A stretch of 64,000 nt of DNA from Symbiodinium natans (GCA_905221605.1 CAJNDS010000587.1:28501-92500), one strand, 5' to 3'. Counted from the first letter of the stretch, positions 1 to 10,839 are shown. A program made the numbers and translations. The notes: generated by a model not told the origin, from the sequence alone.

Positions 1-2361
1 ATATATAGGTATATATTTCTATATGAATCTTCGTTCATATTTAAAGTTGATGATACGCTTTGTTTTGGGGGGGAGGGGGGGGGGGGAGGAGGGGGGCCTA
101 AGCCCTAAACCCTAAACCCTAAACCCTAATTCACTTGGGGGGGCTGGGGCTTCGAGTCCTTGGCGACCAGGTCGCGGCTCACCGCGGCAAAAGAGGGCCT
201 GGAGGCTGAGAACGCAGAGGGCCCAAGTAAATGCGAAGGAGGGGGAGTTGCGACGATTAGGGTCTGGGGTTTGGGGTTTAGGGTTCAGGGTGTGGGGTTT
301 AGGGTTTAGGGTTTAGGGTTTAGGGTTTAGGGTTTAGGGTTTAGGGTTTAGGGTTTAGGGTTTAGGGTTTAGGGTTTAGGGTTTAGGGTTTAGGGTTTGG
401 GGGGAGTGCTGGGTGTGTTGGGGACGTAATCGTTTGTTTAAGGGTTTGGCGCTCACCCTGCCCGACCAGAAGAGACCAAAACCTATTTCGCGTGCATTAT
501 GCTATTGAATCCTTTATCGGGTTCCTAAGAAACCCTAGGAAAAATAGGTTTTGAGGTTCGTAAGGTAAGTGTTTGGGGACCAACCGGGTTCAGGACCAAG
601 ATCCCGTAGGCAGCAAGACCCAATTGCGAAAATCCTAAACCCTCAAACCCGAAATCGCCACGCCCTAAACCCGAAGCCCTAAACCCCAAACCCTAAACCT
701 TAAACTCAGGGTTCTGAAGAGCTGCCGCTTCCAGGGCTTTGGACCCTAAACCCCAAACCCCCCCAGGTCTTCGCACTCATCCTCTGCGCCCAGACGTCGC
801 CGCAGACCTCAGCTAAGGGCTGCGGAATCGTGTCTGCTTGGGATATGCACTCGTTGGGGTTTAGGGTTTAGGGTTGAGGGTCTTATCCTAGTAATACTTA
901 CCCTAGGAATACGTGTTGACCTCTGATGAGAGACCCTACTCGCCTGTTAGTTTAGCCCTAATCCCCAGCCCTTGCCGGTATCATGACAAACCTCCCCAAG
1001 CAAGCTGATCGCCAGCCCGAAACCTCCAGCCTAAACCCTAAACCCTAAACCCTAAACCCTAAACCCTAAACCCTAAACCCTAACCCCTAAACCCTAAACC
1101 CTAAACCCTAAACCCTAAACCCTAAACCCTAAACCCTAAACCCTAAACCCTAAACCCTAAACCCTAAACCCTAAACCTTCCAGCCTTGTAGAACCACCCT
1201 CAATCCTAAAGCCGCCACAACTACCCTGCACCATGCCCTATACGCACCGGCAACTCCGGGCCCTAAGGTAGGGTAGGCTTAGGGTTCAGGGTTAAGGGTT
1301 TAAGGTTTAAGGTTTAAGGCTCAACCTGGTTTAAGGTTTAAGGTTTAAGGTGTAAGGTTTCAGGTTTAAGGCTTAAGGCTTAAGGCTTAAGGTTCAAGGT
1401 TCAAGGTTTAGGGTTTAAGGTCTAAGGTTGGATGGGTTTAGGGTTTTGGGTTTAGGGTTCAGGGTTCAGGGTTTCGGGTTTAGGGTTTAGGGGAAAGTTT
1501 GGGGTTTAGGGTTTAGGGCTTTGGGTTTAGGGTTAGGGTTAGGGTTCAGGCTTCAATTAAGCCCTTCAACACCCGGTCTCTGGTCGTATGCTACTCCCAG
1601 GTCAACAGAGACAGTGCCGGAAGCATTAGCAGCAGCAGTCTCAGCGTCATAGGGTTTATGTTTTCGGGGTTTCAGGGTTTGAGGGTTTGAGGGTTTTAGG
1701 GTTTGAGGGTTTAGGGCTTCAGGATTTTTGGGTTTTAGGGTTTTAGGGCTTCAGGGCTTTAGGGCTTTAGGGTTTTAGGGTGAGGGTGTACTGTACAGCG
1801 TTTTTGGTTCCCCCCTGGCAAGTCTCACGGCAAGTCTCCCGTTTTGTTGGCCCAATAATGAAGGGCCTGTCGGACAGTACTGCATATTAATTATTCAAGC
1901 CTCTGCAATGAGGGTGTTGTTGGGTGTTGGGACTTGGGGGGTTTGAGGGCCTTAGGGTTTTCCATGTCGGGATTTGGTGGGGCTGCTGGAAGTTTACACC
2001 CTTCACGCTTTGTGGTTTGCACCCGTGCATAGAGTCTCAGGCTCTGAGCCCTAAACCCTAAACCCTAAACCCCAAACCCTAAACCCTAAACTCGTAAAGC
2101 AGAGGACCAAAGGTTTCTCGCCGCCACCTGCGCCCAGACCGCTTTCAGCTCTTGAACCCTTCCTCCACCCCTCCAAATCGGCACAGTATGTTGGGGGCAT
2201 GTTGATAGGGTACTTTCAAGGTCTACATGAACCCTTAAGCCCAAAGCCTTCTGAGCCGTGCACGCCCCAAAACCCGAAGACCTGCGTCGGCGATTTCCCG
2301 TCAGGTGGCCGCGCGGTCGCTCTGTGCTTCGGCGCAATGCGCCGGAGGCAGTCCGGTGGTA
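1..2361. repeat. Telomere-like repeat-rich intergenic segment
   Basis: This stretch has no supportable gene. It holds a (TTTAGGG)n array at about 294-398, a (CCCTAAA)n array at about 1028-1176, and degenerate TTTAAGG, TTCAGGG and TTTTAGGG derivatives between 1270 and 1790. Unique spacers of 100-300 bp separate them. Arrays occur in both orientations, so this is interstitial repeat and not a chromosome end. Confidence 0.85.
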
Positions 2362-2463
2362 CCTGGAGGTTCATGGGTACTTACAAGTAGGGTGACTAGA
2401 TTGGTTATGACCCTACTCTTAGGTACTTATAACTCTACTTGCAAGCGCCCATGAACCTCCAAG
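2362..2463. mobile_element. MITE, family F (GGAGGTTCATGG inverted repeat)
   Basis: The element opens with TGGAGGTTCATGGGTACTTA and closes with the inverse, CCCATGAACCTCCAAG. Internal TACTTATAAC-type sequence is also mirrored. At least seven further family members occur in this window, near 24806, 29511, 35659, 38337, 51903, 52429 and 61434. No coding capacity is seen, so it is a non-autonomous hairpin element. Confidence 0.7.
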
Positions 2464-3169
2464 GGTTCAGGTCTTCAGTGGGGTTTGGTGCTCAGGGAAA
2501 ATGAGTTGGGTTTGGGTATCAGGCTCCTAAAGCCTTATAGCCCTCTTGAGTTCGGTTGGTGGTTTGGGGTTGAGGGTTGAGGGTTAAGGGTTAGAGTTAG
2601 TCTAGAGCTTAGGGTTAGAAACATTCCATGAACCTTTTGGGTGGGTGGGGGAGGTTAAGAACACGTTCCCTGCGAGCTGACCATAGGACAAGCTGACCAT
2701 AGGACAACACATGTGGCGTGGAGATTGCTTTGAGTGTATCCTTTTCCCTTGTGGGGAGAAAATCAAGAAGATACCTTTCTGAACCTTGAACCCTAAACCC
2801 TAAACCCTAAACCCTGAAACGGTAGTGGAGGCCATTGCGGACCCCCAATGTCGAAGAAGCCCCCGCCTCTGCGAGGGGACGTAGCAACGGCGAAAGTGCC
2901 CTGTCTTTCGGCCCGCAGCCTGGCATGCTTCTGGGATGGTTTGGGGGGTTTAGGGTTTGGGGTTTGGGGTTTAGGGTTGTGGGTTTAGGGTTTGGGGTTT
3001 AGGGTTTGGGGTTTATGGTTTAGGCTTTGGGGTTTATGGTTTAGGGTTCGGGGTTTGGGGTTTAGGGCTTGGGGAGACTTGAGGATGCTTGGGGCCCGAC
3101 CGAAGCCCTCAGCCCACAAAGCCCCAAGCCCCGAAGCCCTTGTTCGACTTTAGATGCCCTTAACCCACC

Positions 3170-3428
3170 CCCAAACCCTTAGCCCTAAACCCTAAACCCT
3201 AAACCCTAAACCCTAAACCCTAAACCCTAAACCCTAAACCCTAAACCCTAAACCCTAAACCCTAAACCCCAACCTGTAAAGGCGTTCACCTTCTGGGGCC
3301 CTAAGTCGCCCCGAAGCCCTTACACCCAAAGCCCTCAAACAGAACACCTCCCACAAAGACGAAGGCAAGGAACCAAACGAGCACCTAAGCTCCCTCAACA
3401 CCCTAGAATCTCTAAACCCTAACCCCTT

Positions 3429-3462
<34 letters not shown>

Positions 3463-3620
3463 ACCCCAAACCCCAAACCCCAAACCCCAAACCCCAAACC
3501 CCAAACCCCAAACCCCAAACCCCAAACCCCAAAACCCCAAAACCCCAAAACCCCAAAACCCCAAAACCCCAAAACCCCAAACCCCAAACCCCAAACCCTA
3601 AACCCTAAACCCTAAACCCC
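3170..3620. repeat. CCCTAAA / poly-C / CCCCAAA / CCCCAAAA compound array
   Basis: The block starts with about twelve CCCTAAA units (3180-3268). After unique sequence comes a run of more than 30 C (about 3427-3460), then CCCCAAA units (3461-3530), CCCCAAAA units (3531-3570), and back to CCCCAAA and CCCTAAA. Related heptamers and octamers are homogenised in sub-blocks, as expected of slippage or unequal exchange acting on a telomere-type repeat. Apparent Gly/Phe/Trp-rich minus-strand reading frames here are artefacts. Confidence 0.9.
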
Positions 3621-3917
3621 ACACCCCCCTTACAGAAGCTTTGGCCTCCGTCGGCTGAAGGCGGTGACGTTTGGTCCGGATTTCACTTCCGAGCGCCTCG
3701 CTGCTTTGGAGGACGGCCGCAGCTTCTGAGGTTTAGGGTTTAGGGTTTAGGGTTCAGGGCTGAGAGCTGAGGGTTCAGGACCCAAGTTGTTTTGTTCTTT
3801 TGTCGTTCGTGTGTGGAGGCGGGGGAAGGGGAGGCAAGGGAAAGGGCTTGTTTAGAGGTGGCGGGGCTAACTAAGGGTGGCGCTTTAGGTGTTTGGGGTT
3901 TACGGCTCTAGGGCTCC

Positions 3918-4012
3918 CCCTTCTACTAACCGTCTTTAATAATTAGGGATTGTACTACCCCCCCCCCCCCTATGATCATCCCTATTTAGGACTGTTAGTA
4001 TAAGGGGAAACT
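3918..4012. mobile_element. MITE, family E, degenerate copy
   Basis: CTTCTACTAAC near the left end mirrors GTTAGTATAAGGGG near the right end, and GGACTGTTAGTATAAGG is the family signature. The centre contains a poly-C tract (about 3957-3970). The flanking ends lack the GGGATGTTCCCCC block of intact copies. Confidence 0.55.
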
Positions 4013-4137
4013 GCTAAACTTTAGGTGCTGTAGGAATTCGGTTTTCGTCGCGTGTTTGACTGAAGGGTGTGTGGGCTGAGGGGTTGATAGGGCCTTCAAG
4101 GCCCCTTCTGATCGCAAGCTTCACGCCTTTCAGATTT

Positions 4138-4290
4138 ATGCCCCAAACCCCTAAAGCCCTAAAGCCCTAAAGCCCTAAAGCCCTAAAGCCCTAAAGCCCT
4201 AAAGCCCTAAAGCCCCAAACCCCTAAAGCCCTAAAGCCCTAAAGCCCTAGACCCCAAACCCTAAACCCCAGACCCCAAACCCTAAACCCC
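4138..4290. repeat. (CCCTAAAG)n variant array
   Basis: About a dozen tandem CCCTAAAG octamers are interspersed with CCCCAAAC, passing into CCCCAAA/CCCTAAA units. It is a telomere-repeat derivative with one inserted G per unit. Confidence 0.85.
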
Positions 4291-4354
4291 AAAAAGCCCG
4301 GACCCGCAAGCAGCTATCCCATCTCAACATAGACTTGGGGGTTTTCTAACTGTT

Positions 4355-4450
4355 CGTTAGCAGGGAATGGGGGAATGAGGTACCCTTTATCATCCCTTAA
4401 AGGGTATTTATAGGGGGATATGGGTACCTCATTCCCTCATTCCCTACTAA
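4355..4450. mobile_element. MITE, family H (AGGGAATGAGGGAATG inverted repeat)
   Basis: AGCAGGGAATGGGGGAATGA on the left is mirrored by TCATTCCCTCATTCCCTACT on the right. Related hairpins lie at about 31573-31660 and 38593-38658. Confidence 0.65.
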
Positions 4451-4765
4451 ATAGGGGACCCTCAATCCAGCTTGAAATATCGGACATGACGCCACCGACC
4501 TCGGCGGTGACAAGTACTCGAAGCAACTGACAAGTTGCATTTCTGCGGCGAAACGGAAGAAGATGTTTCTCTACTTGATCTTGGGAAGCTGGTAGTTGGA
4601 GACGAGTTTTTTTGGGACAGTTGGGAGCTTGTGCAAGACACCATAATCCCCCCTTACTCTAACATATTAATCCCCACCCTACCCCTAATATTAAATCCCC
4701 CCCCCCCCATATACTATACTTTGTCTAATATTAAGGGGGCCCGGGGGCTCCAACACTCTCTGCTT

Positions 4766-4912
4766 GAGGAATGTTATTCCTTATTCCATATAAGAAGCCC
4801 TGTTATGTCTTAAGGAATGTTCCTTAAATTCCCATACTCTCTAATTAAAGAATGTCATTCCTTATTCCAGATAAGAAACCCTGCTATGTCTTAAGGGACG
4901 TTCCTGAGATTA
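4766..4912. repeat. Two-copy tandem duplication, period about 81 bp
   Basis: The segment carrying TTATTCCATATAAGAAGCCC and TATGTCTTAAGGAATGTTCC recurs about 81 bp downstream with scattered substitutions. A related fragment (GGAATATTCCTT and its inverse) flanks telomere-like repeats at 12927-13005. It is probably part of another inverted-repeat family. No coding signal is seen. Confidence 0.55.
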
Positions 4913-5609
4913 AGGCGTGTTGGGGTCCCTGGAGAGGGGATTCTCCACACCCATGGCATGAGAGCCGAATCAGCCTTCACCAAGCCCTCCTAAACCCCGA
5001 ACCCCGAACCCCAAACCCCAAACCCTAAACCCTAAACCCTAAACCCTGCAGGAGCTGTGTGCGTGGTCCGGCGGCCTATCCTTCAATGTGGCAGAGCCTG
5101 GCATGCGGTGGGCTGAGAGTGGTTTAGGGCCGTTTAGGGTTTAGGGTTTAGGGTTTAGGGTTAGTCAAGACTCAGGGTTCAGGATTCTCTTGAGGTTTCT
5201 TCGTACAGGCTTGTTTAAGGCCAGTTTAGGCTTTGTTGTACCAAGGGGGTTTGGGGTTTCAAGGCTTGAGCAGTTCTGTGGGTCTTAGGGTTGAGGAGGG
5301 TTGGAGTTTTGGGCATTGGTGTCCAGGGCTTGGGGTGTCGAGGTTGAGGTTTTGGCAGTCTAGATTCAGGCACCTTTTGGGGGGTTTTAGGGTGTATGGG
5401 GTTTAGGGGTGTACTTAGGGTTTACGGCTGCATGTGGGGGTTGACCTACATGAATTTGTAATCACTCTTTTCTGTGATGGCGGGCACCCTGCGCGATTCT
5501 GCGTGGGATTCTCTGGGGCTGGGCCAGGTGATACTCTGCGCGCTTCTCTGATAGTGCGCTGGACACCGAGGATGGGAAGCGGCCATGCAAGCGCACCAAC
5601 GTGCAGATG

Positions 5610-5712
5610 TGATGGGCTTCCCTCCCCCCTCTATACTACCCCCCCCCCCCTAGTTAGGTTCCCGCCTTGAATATAAAGTAGGCTTAGAGGGGAGTATAGA
5701 GGGGAACCCATG
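5610..5712. mobile_element. MITE, family G (GGGTTCCCCTCTATACTAC inverted repeat)
   Basis: CCCCTCTATACTACCCCC at the left is mirrored by GGGGAGTATAGAGGGGAACC at the right, ending in CATG. Related copies lie near 14832 and 39761. A degenerate, telomere-repeat-invaded copy forms intron 4 of the surface-protein gene at 6915. Confidence 0.65.
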
Positions 5713-6076
5713 AAGCTGCAGCACTTTCAAGGCTCATCATTGAAGCCGGACCGAGGGGCCCGAGAGGCTAAGGGGGAAGTGGTGCTATCAGCTGTGTTGA
5801 GATAAGGGGCCAACTGGGTTTTTTTTACGGAGGGTGTGGGGGAGGGGGTTAAGGGGGGCCGAGGGGGGAGGGCAAGTGTCTTGCATTCAGTTTGGTGCCA
5901 CTCTCCCCCAAAGCCCCCAGTCTTGGCCGAGCATGCCTCTTGTGGCTCCATAAGTTGCAAAGAACAAAGAACCTCATGCAACCAGCCCCAAACTCACGCA
6001 TGGGCCTTACACATTGAAGGCCCAAAACAAGCAGGATTCCCACCAAAAAGGTTCCGACCCCCCGTTTGGCAGCTGC

Positions 6077-9000
6077 ATGGTCCCGTTTCAAATCGCGGCG
6101 ACGTCTTTCTCAATCACGGCGCCGTTGTGGTGGGTTGGGTTTGCGGCTTTGTTAGCCCTCACCAAAGCCTGGCCAGTTCAAGAAGGAACCTCGGGATCGG
6201 ATGAGGTGGCTGCACTGCATCTTGGCTCTTAGGACTTTAAGCTTTTTGTTTTTTTTTTGTAGAAACTACAATAAGGAGCCTAAAAGTTAAGCTTGTTGAA
6301 GGGGTTCAGAAGTCAGCCAAGGTATGTCGACGACTCGCGAAATACCATTGTTGTGGCAGGGCACACGACTGGCTCCTGGCCAGGCCACACCAATGCCGGT
6401 GGCTACGACGTCTTCTTGGCCAAGTTTGACACTAGGATACCCACTAGTACCCTTATTCCCTTTTCGTGGGGCGGATCTTGAGTCTAGGTTCCCCTAGAAG
6501 CCCCTTTCAGCAAAAAAAAGTGGGTACTTTTTTTAGAGAAATTCCCTGACTACTGGGCAACCTAGGACATCATCGGCCGTCTGCAGTGGGTCATCCAAAC
6601 GGGCTCCTCAGCCAACGACTTCGTGGCCTCGATGCAAGTTCCTTAGGGAGACTTGGAAATGTGATTTTCATTTGGGCACTGTAATTCCGAAGAAACAGCT
6701 AAAATTCTACTTGTTGCTAAGCTGCTAACTTTTTCGGGTACTGTAATCTCCAAGAAACAGCTAAAGTTACAATTGTTGCTAGGGTTTTGGATACTTTAAT
6801 TCCTAAGAAGCAGCTAAAGTTCCAAGTTCAGTGTAGGTGCAGCCTGCCAGCGGTGACATCCACGTCTGCGGCTGGACTCTTGGGTCGATGGACGGGCAAG
6901 CCAACTACGGCCAGGCCATGGGTTCCCCTCCTCTACCGCCTCTAGACCTAAACCCTAAACCCTGAGCCCTAAACCCTAAACCCTAAACCCTAAACCCTAA
7001 ACCCTAAACCCACTTTAGGGGGTAGTTCAGCCAAACTAAGGTTATTAAAGGGGGAAGTCATGGGTTGCCCTACTACATACCCACGCCCCCCTTTTACAAG
7101 TTCTAAGGCTATTTAGGGATAAGTCAGCCAAGTTAAGGTACACTAAGTAAAGCGATTTTGGGATAACAAGATGGCCAAGTTGAGGTTATTTAAGGGGGGA
7201 AGCTGTTGGGGTTTAGGGTTTAGGGGTTTAGGGTTTAGGGTTTAGGGTTTAGGGTTTAGGGTTTAGGGTTTAGGGAGAGCTAGCTGCGGCCAGGAAGACT
7301 TGCTGGTCATGATCTTCTCGGACAACGGGACGCACAAGTGGACCGTCACTTCTTGTAGCCCAGTGGTACCTTTTCCTTTTTTTTTGGTTCAAGGTTCCCT
7401 CGAGTAACCCACCCAAAAAGGGTGCCATTATTATTATGACTCATAAATTAAGACTACTATTCTTAGTTATTATTATTACTACGAGGTTCCCTTATAAAGT
7501 AACCCACCCAAAAAAGGGTGCCAATAGTAGTATTATGATTCTTCTTTTTCCTCTTCTTATGATGATGAGTATTAGTATTGTTACTATTATGAAATATGAT
7601 TATGATGTTCCTTTTTTTAAGTGGTTATTGGGCTACTTAAGGTCAAGGATGCCTTTCAGGATGTTCAATCTTCGGGAAACGACCGCTGTGGAGCGATCCT
7701 TCCAGGGACAGGCTCCAGCGAAGCTGGCACAGTGTACGGGTTCACTTCCGGGGATGTCGGCTCACAGACTCATGTCGGAGGCACCGACCTGCTATTCATG
7801 ACATATAGTGAGGATGCGATTATCACCTTCGGAAAGGCTGGAACGAGCGGCGATGATGTCTATACTGCTGCCACTGAGTACTGGTGGGAGCCGTGGGGTG
7901 TTACGGCAAAGTGTGTGGTCGGATATACCTTCGGCGCCTTCGCTTCCTTCACCAACGCAGGGGGTGCAGACTTAATCGTAGCATGCGAGACCTTTGTCGA
8001 CTTTTCTTCGGGAAGAATCCAGCATGGGGGGGCTTCCGGAGACTACGCAACAGGTGTAGCTGTCGACACGGCCACCGGGGTGTATGTCACTGGCTACACA
8101 CAAGGATCCCTTGACGGCCAAAGTTTCGCAGGTGTCGAGGATGCCTTTTTGACAATGTTTCTGCTGAACGGGACGTGGCAGTGGACCACCCTTCGAGGCA
8201 GTGCCTCGAGCGACCGAGTCGTTGGTATCTATGGGCCTCTCTACAGTGAGCCTTGGTAGCCCAGTGGTACCCTTTTCCTTCTTTTGGTTCAAGGTCCCTT
8301 GTACAGCAACCAACCCCAGAAAGGGTGCCCGTATTGTAATATGGTTCCTGGGCTACCCAGGAGCTGTATGTTGTGGGCACCGTGGACTCCGATGTTCTGG
8401 ATGCTGGCACAGGCAATGTGGCCGCTGGTGGGAAGGATATGTTTCCTTGGGGATACTTGGGAATACTTTCAATTTTTGGGTACTATGATTCCTAAGAAAC
8501 AGCTAAATTAGAGTTTTTTGCTAGGATTCCAAGTTCAGTTAAGGTTCGTGATGGTCTTCAACACAGACGGCGTTTGGCAATGGACAAGTCAGGCAGGAGG
8601 CGCTTCAGATGATGAGGCCAGCGCAGGATATTCCTTTTACGCAGGCGCGGCTCTTATCGCGGGGCAGACTGCAAGCACGCTGGAAGGGACGAGTGCGGGC
8701 TCGAATGACTTGTTCCTGTCCTACCTGGTCCCCCCAACCACGCGCACCTCCACCAGCTCCTCCTCTACCTCCAGCAGCTCCTCCACATACACACTCACGT
8801 CTTCTTCTTCAAGCTCGACCACGACGTCAAGCACGTCTTCCTCCAGTAGTTCAACATCCAGTTCGAGCAGGTCGACCACAAGTAGCAGCACCACGTCCAC
8901 CAGCTCCTCCACGTCCACAAGTACATCTTCTTCAACCTCCACCACACGTTCAAGCACGTCTTCCTCCAGTAGTTCAACCTCGACTTCGAGCACGTCAGCC

Positions 9001-9705
9001 ACAAGCAGCAGCAGCACGTCCACCAGCACGTCCACATCGACTAGCACATCCTTCACTTCAACCTCTACCACGCGTTCAAGCACATCTTCCTCGAGTTCCA
9101 GCACGTCAGCCACAAGCAGCAGCAGTACGTCCACAAGCTCCTCCACATTCACAAGCACATCCTCCTCTTCAACCTCCACCACGAGTTCAAGCACATCTTC
9201 TTCGACCTCGAGCACGTCATCCACAAGCAGCAGCAGTACATCCACCAGCTCTTCCACATCCACGAGCACGTCTTCCTCTTCAACCTCGACTACGCTCTCA
9301 AGCACATCATCTTCCAGCAGCTCAACCTCAAGTTTGAGCACTTCAACCACGAGCACGTCAACCTCGAGCTCTAGCAGCACGTCCACCAGCTCCTCTTCGT
9401 CCACAAGCACATCTTCCACTTCCACGCTAACTACAACGACAGTCTTCGTGGACCCGGTGCCCATCGTAGCTGGAGCTTCTGGTGGTGCAGTGGCCCTCAT
9501 GGCTGCGGTAGCTACAGCTACGTTTGTCGCTCTGAAGTGCAAGACCACAGCGGTGGTTCCCAGCGAAGCAACTTCAGCACAAGCGCAGGTCGGACTTCAG
9601 CAGGCTCCAGCTCAAATCTCGCCGGACAGCTTCCCGGCAAACTCGGCCGCAGATCCACTTCATGTCCTCGGTAGTGATGAACCGATGCAGTCAGTGGCCG
9701 TTTAA
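6077..9705 (+). CDS. SBBP beta-propeller / mucin-stalk type I membrane protein (8 exons)
   Basis: Proposed exons are 6077-6216, 6322-6427, 6566-6637, 6837-6914, 7294-7344, 7642-8247, 8361-8440 and 8544-9705. They join in phase to 2295 nt, or 764 aa. The first ATG (6077) opens a signal-peptide-like segment (residues about 1-30, hydrophobic around LWWVGFAALLAL). Residues about 31-440 hold about seven 50-60-residue repeats with the SBBP propeller pattern: GTSGSDE-type turns, xVxGxT strands, GGxDxFxxxF and W-x-W ends. Residues about 442-673 are almost all Ser/Thr, as in heavily O-glycosylated stalks. A helix at about 685-708 (IVAGASGGAVALMAAVATAT) is followed by KCK and a 56-residue tail, so the protein is type I. 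It is inferred to be a cell-surface adhesion or recognition protein; the ligand is unknown. An upstream non-coding exon is possible. Intron 5 and 6 boundaries are the least certain. Confidence 0.8.
6217..6321 (+). mobile_element. Introner, family J, intron 1 of surface-protein gene (GC-AG)
   Basis: CTTGGCT near the left end is mirrored by AGCCAAG at the right end. A second copy sharing GGCTCTTAGGACTTTAA and GGAGCCTAAAAGTTA lies at 54173-54264. Splicing from GC at 6217 to AAG at 6321 joins phase 2 to phase 2 and continues the propeller repeat. The donor side (GCAT) and the downstream exon start (GTAT) look like a slightly diverged target duplication. Confidence 0.75.
6428..6565 (+). mobile_element. 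Introner, family N, intron 2 (GA-AG)
   Basis: CTAGGATACCCACTAGTACC on the left is roughly mirrored by GTACTTTT and TACTGGGCAACCTAG on the right. Exon 2 ends at TTT and the intron starts GACA. The next exon also starts GACA, so the target duplication supplies a GA donor. The junction is phase 0 and restores the propeller strand FLAKFDIIGRLQW. No canonical GT would keep the frame. Confidence 0.72.
6638..6836 (+). mobile_element. Introner, family C, intron 3 (GT-AG), internally triplicated
   Basis: The intron opens GTTCCTTAGGGAGACTTGG and ends TTCCAAGTTCAGTGTAG, giving an ACTTGGAA-type inverted repeat. A core (TACTGTAATTCC-AAGAAACAGCTAAA) occurs three times inside, so this copy is about twice the length of the 100-bp copies at 8441 and 33502. 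Phase 0 splicing gives VASMQ-VQPASGD. Confidence 0.78.
6915..7293 (+). mobile_element. Intron 4 (GC-AG): family G MITE remnant plus telomere-like arrays
   Basis: Both intron edges carry CGGCCAG, with GCCATGGGTTCCCC inside the left edge, as in family G. The interior holds a CCCTAAA array (6943-7010), a TTTAGGG array (7207-7276) and family-G-like internal sequence rich in CCAAGTTAAGGT and CCAAACTAAGGT. The phase 0 junction (YGQ-EDLLVMIF) completes a propeller strand. Telomere-like DNA therefore sits inside a spliced intron. Confidence 0.68.
7345..7641 (+). mobile_element. Introner, family A, intron 5 (GT-AG), internally duplicated
   Basis: The terminal repeat CTTGTAGCCCAGTGGTACC is mirrored by TATTGGGCTACTTAAG. 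GTCA before the element and GTCA after it form a target duplication, so the donor GT comes from the target. The internal segment GAGTAACCCACCCAAAAAGG occurs twice, separated by AT-rich triplet-like sequence (TTATTATTA). An alternative acceptor at 7659 would also keep phase and gives a repeat of more usual length. Confidence 0.7.
8248..8360 (+). mobile_element. Introner, family A, intron 6 (probably GA-AG)
   Basis: CTTGGTAGCCCAGTGGTACC on the left is mirrored by CCTGGGCTACCCAG on the right. GAG occurs before the element and at the start of the next exon. Only a GA donor at 8248 joins in phase (PLYS-ELYVVGTVDS); the tempting GTGAG at 8246 and GGTAG at 8255 break the frame. Confidence 0.7.
8441..8543 (+). 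mobile_element. Introner, family C, intron 7 (GT-AG)
   Basis: GTTTCCTTGGGGATACTTGG to CCAAGTTCAGTTAAG. It matches the copies at 6638 and 33502, including TTCCTAAGAAACAGCTAAA. The phase 2 junction gives GGKDM-FVMVFNTDG, a clean propeller strand. GTT starts both the intron and the next exon. Confidence 0.8.
8742..9430 (+). repeat. Ser/Thr codon low-complexity tract (mucin-like stalk)
   Basis: The tract consists of TCC/ACC/AGC/ACG/TCT codons encoding STSSSS-type sequence. It has imperfect higher-order repeats of about 80-110 bp built on TCCACCAGCTCCTCCAC and TCAAGCACGTCTTCCTC. Codon choice is mixed, so selection or exchange acts on the protein and not on a simple triplet. The Val/Glu/Asp-rich minus-strand frame is a shadow. 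Confidence 0.85.
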
Positions 9706-10288
9706 AGTGTTGTCCATGCACTACGTGCTTGCTCAAGGCAATGCACTATGTCTCACGGGCAGTGTCAAGGCAGGGCCTAAGCTGCAAATTACACGTTTGA
9801 AAAATAATTCTGTCTTGGCGGTGGCTGAGTGTGGGCAGGTTGCACGGTCTCAGAGCCCGACATTCATTTCAGCGGTATCCAGTGTTCGAGTTAGGGGTGC
9901 ATCACCTTAAGACATCTTTACCCTGAACCGTTACATTATTTAAACCTTCTCAGCATTAAACATCCCTAATATCTAAACCTGCATGTTGTAACATCCTCGA
10001 CGCATCTTGACGCCATGTCAATGTGTCATGGCAAGCGTGCCGAGCCCAGCTTTGCACCCTTCCAGGTGTTTTTACCCAAGACAGAGTCCAGCTGTCGCGC
10101 TTTCGCAGGTGACGTTGTTTGGGTCATCACTTGTTGGCGAAAGTGTCAGGCTGTCCCAAGACCACACGGACGCCAAAGGCTGCGTTCCGTAGCGTGCCTC
10201 CGATATGCGTTTCAAGCAGATGCAGATTTTCGTTTGATGGGCAGCCGATGTCGGCTTGACTGGTACCTTGCAACATGCAATCCATACA
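9706..10288. other. 3' flank of the surface-protein gene
   Basis: The sequence is mostly unique, without telomere-like arrays. It probably includes the 3' UTR. Dinoflagellates rarely use AATAAA and I see no convincing polyadenylation signal. Short open frames here have no recognisable features. Confidence 0.4.
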
Positions 10289-10366
10289 TTGGGATCTTCC
10301 CCCTTATACTAACAGTGAACTATAATCCCTATGAAGGACTGTTAGTAGAAGGGGAGGACATCCCAA
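10289..10366. mobile_element. MITE, family E (CCCTTATACTAACAGT inverted repeat)
   Basis: TTGGGATCTTCCCCCTTATA and ACTAACAGT on the left are mirrored by ACTGTTAGTAGAAGG and ACATCCCAA on the right. Family members occur near 3918, 21826, 23205, 24163, 55716 and 56741. Confidence 0.7.
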
Positions 10367-10839
10367 TCCATACGTCAAATGCCTTGAAGGTTCCTTTCCC
10401 CCCACCCAAAGTTAGGGAGTGCAGCCCTATAGTCACCACTTTTCTGAGAAACCTATAGCCTAGGGTCCTAGTAGGTGTTTCGGGTTTGTTGAGCGTTCAT
10501 GGTTTTACGATCTGAAGGAAGGTTGCAAACACCGAGGCATTCGACTCAATTAATTGGTTCTGCATGCCATTGGCGGCGTTTAGGTTTATGTCCGTCGGCC
10601 ACGCACTGCCCAAGGCAGAAGTGGGACGGATTTCGACAGCCCAGGGACCCAATACCCCTTAACTAAGGAAAATCCTTAAACTAGAAAAGGGGTCCTGATA
10701 TGGTTTAAGTAAACCCTCAACCCTAAACCCTAAACCCTAAGATTCCTTAACTAAGGAGTTTCGGAGTCTCTGGGAAGTGCTACTCTTGCGAAAAGTGCAG
10801 CGCTCTCTTGTTGCGGCCTCTCTCCCATGACGAGCACTG

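Noticed and set aside
1-400. A chromosome end at the left of the window
   Set aside because: CCCTAAA and TTTAGGG both occur, arrays are short and unique sequence precedes them. Similar arrays recur throughout the window, so they are interstitial.
3255-3594. Minus-strand Gly/Phe/Trp/Leu-rich reading frames (also 26554-26766, 49167-49388)
   Set aside because: They are translations of CCCCAAA/CCCTAAA arrays; a 7-bp repeat reads cyclically in all frames without stops.
8246-8258. Canonical donors GTGAG (8246) or GGTAG (8255) for intron 6
   Set aside because: Neither keeps the propeller reading frame with the only AG acceptor; a GA donor does.
8721-9548. 275-codon minus-strand Val/Glu/Asp/Leu frame
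   Set aside because: It is the complement of the Ser/Thr stalk, and the plus-strand frame has propeller repeats, a TM helix and phase-consistent introns.
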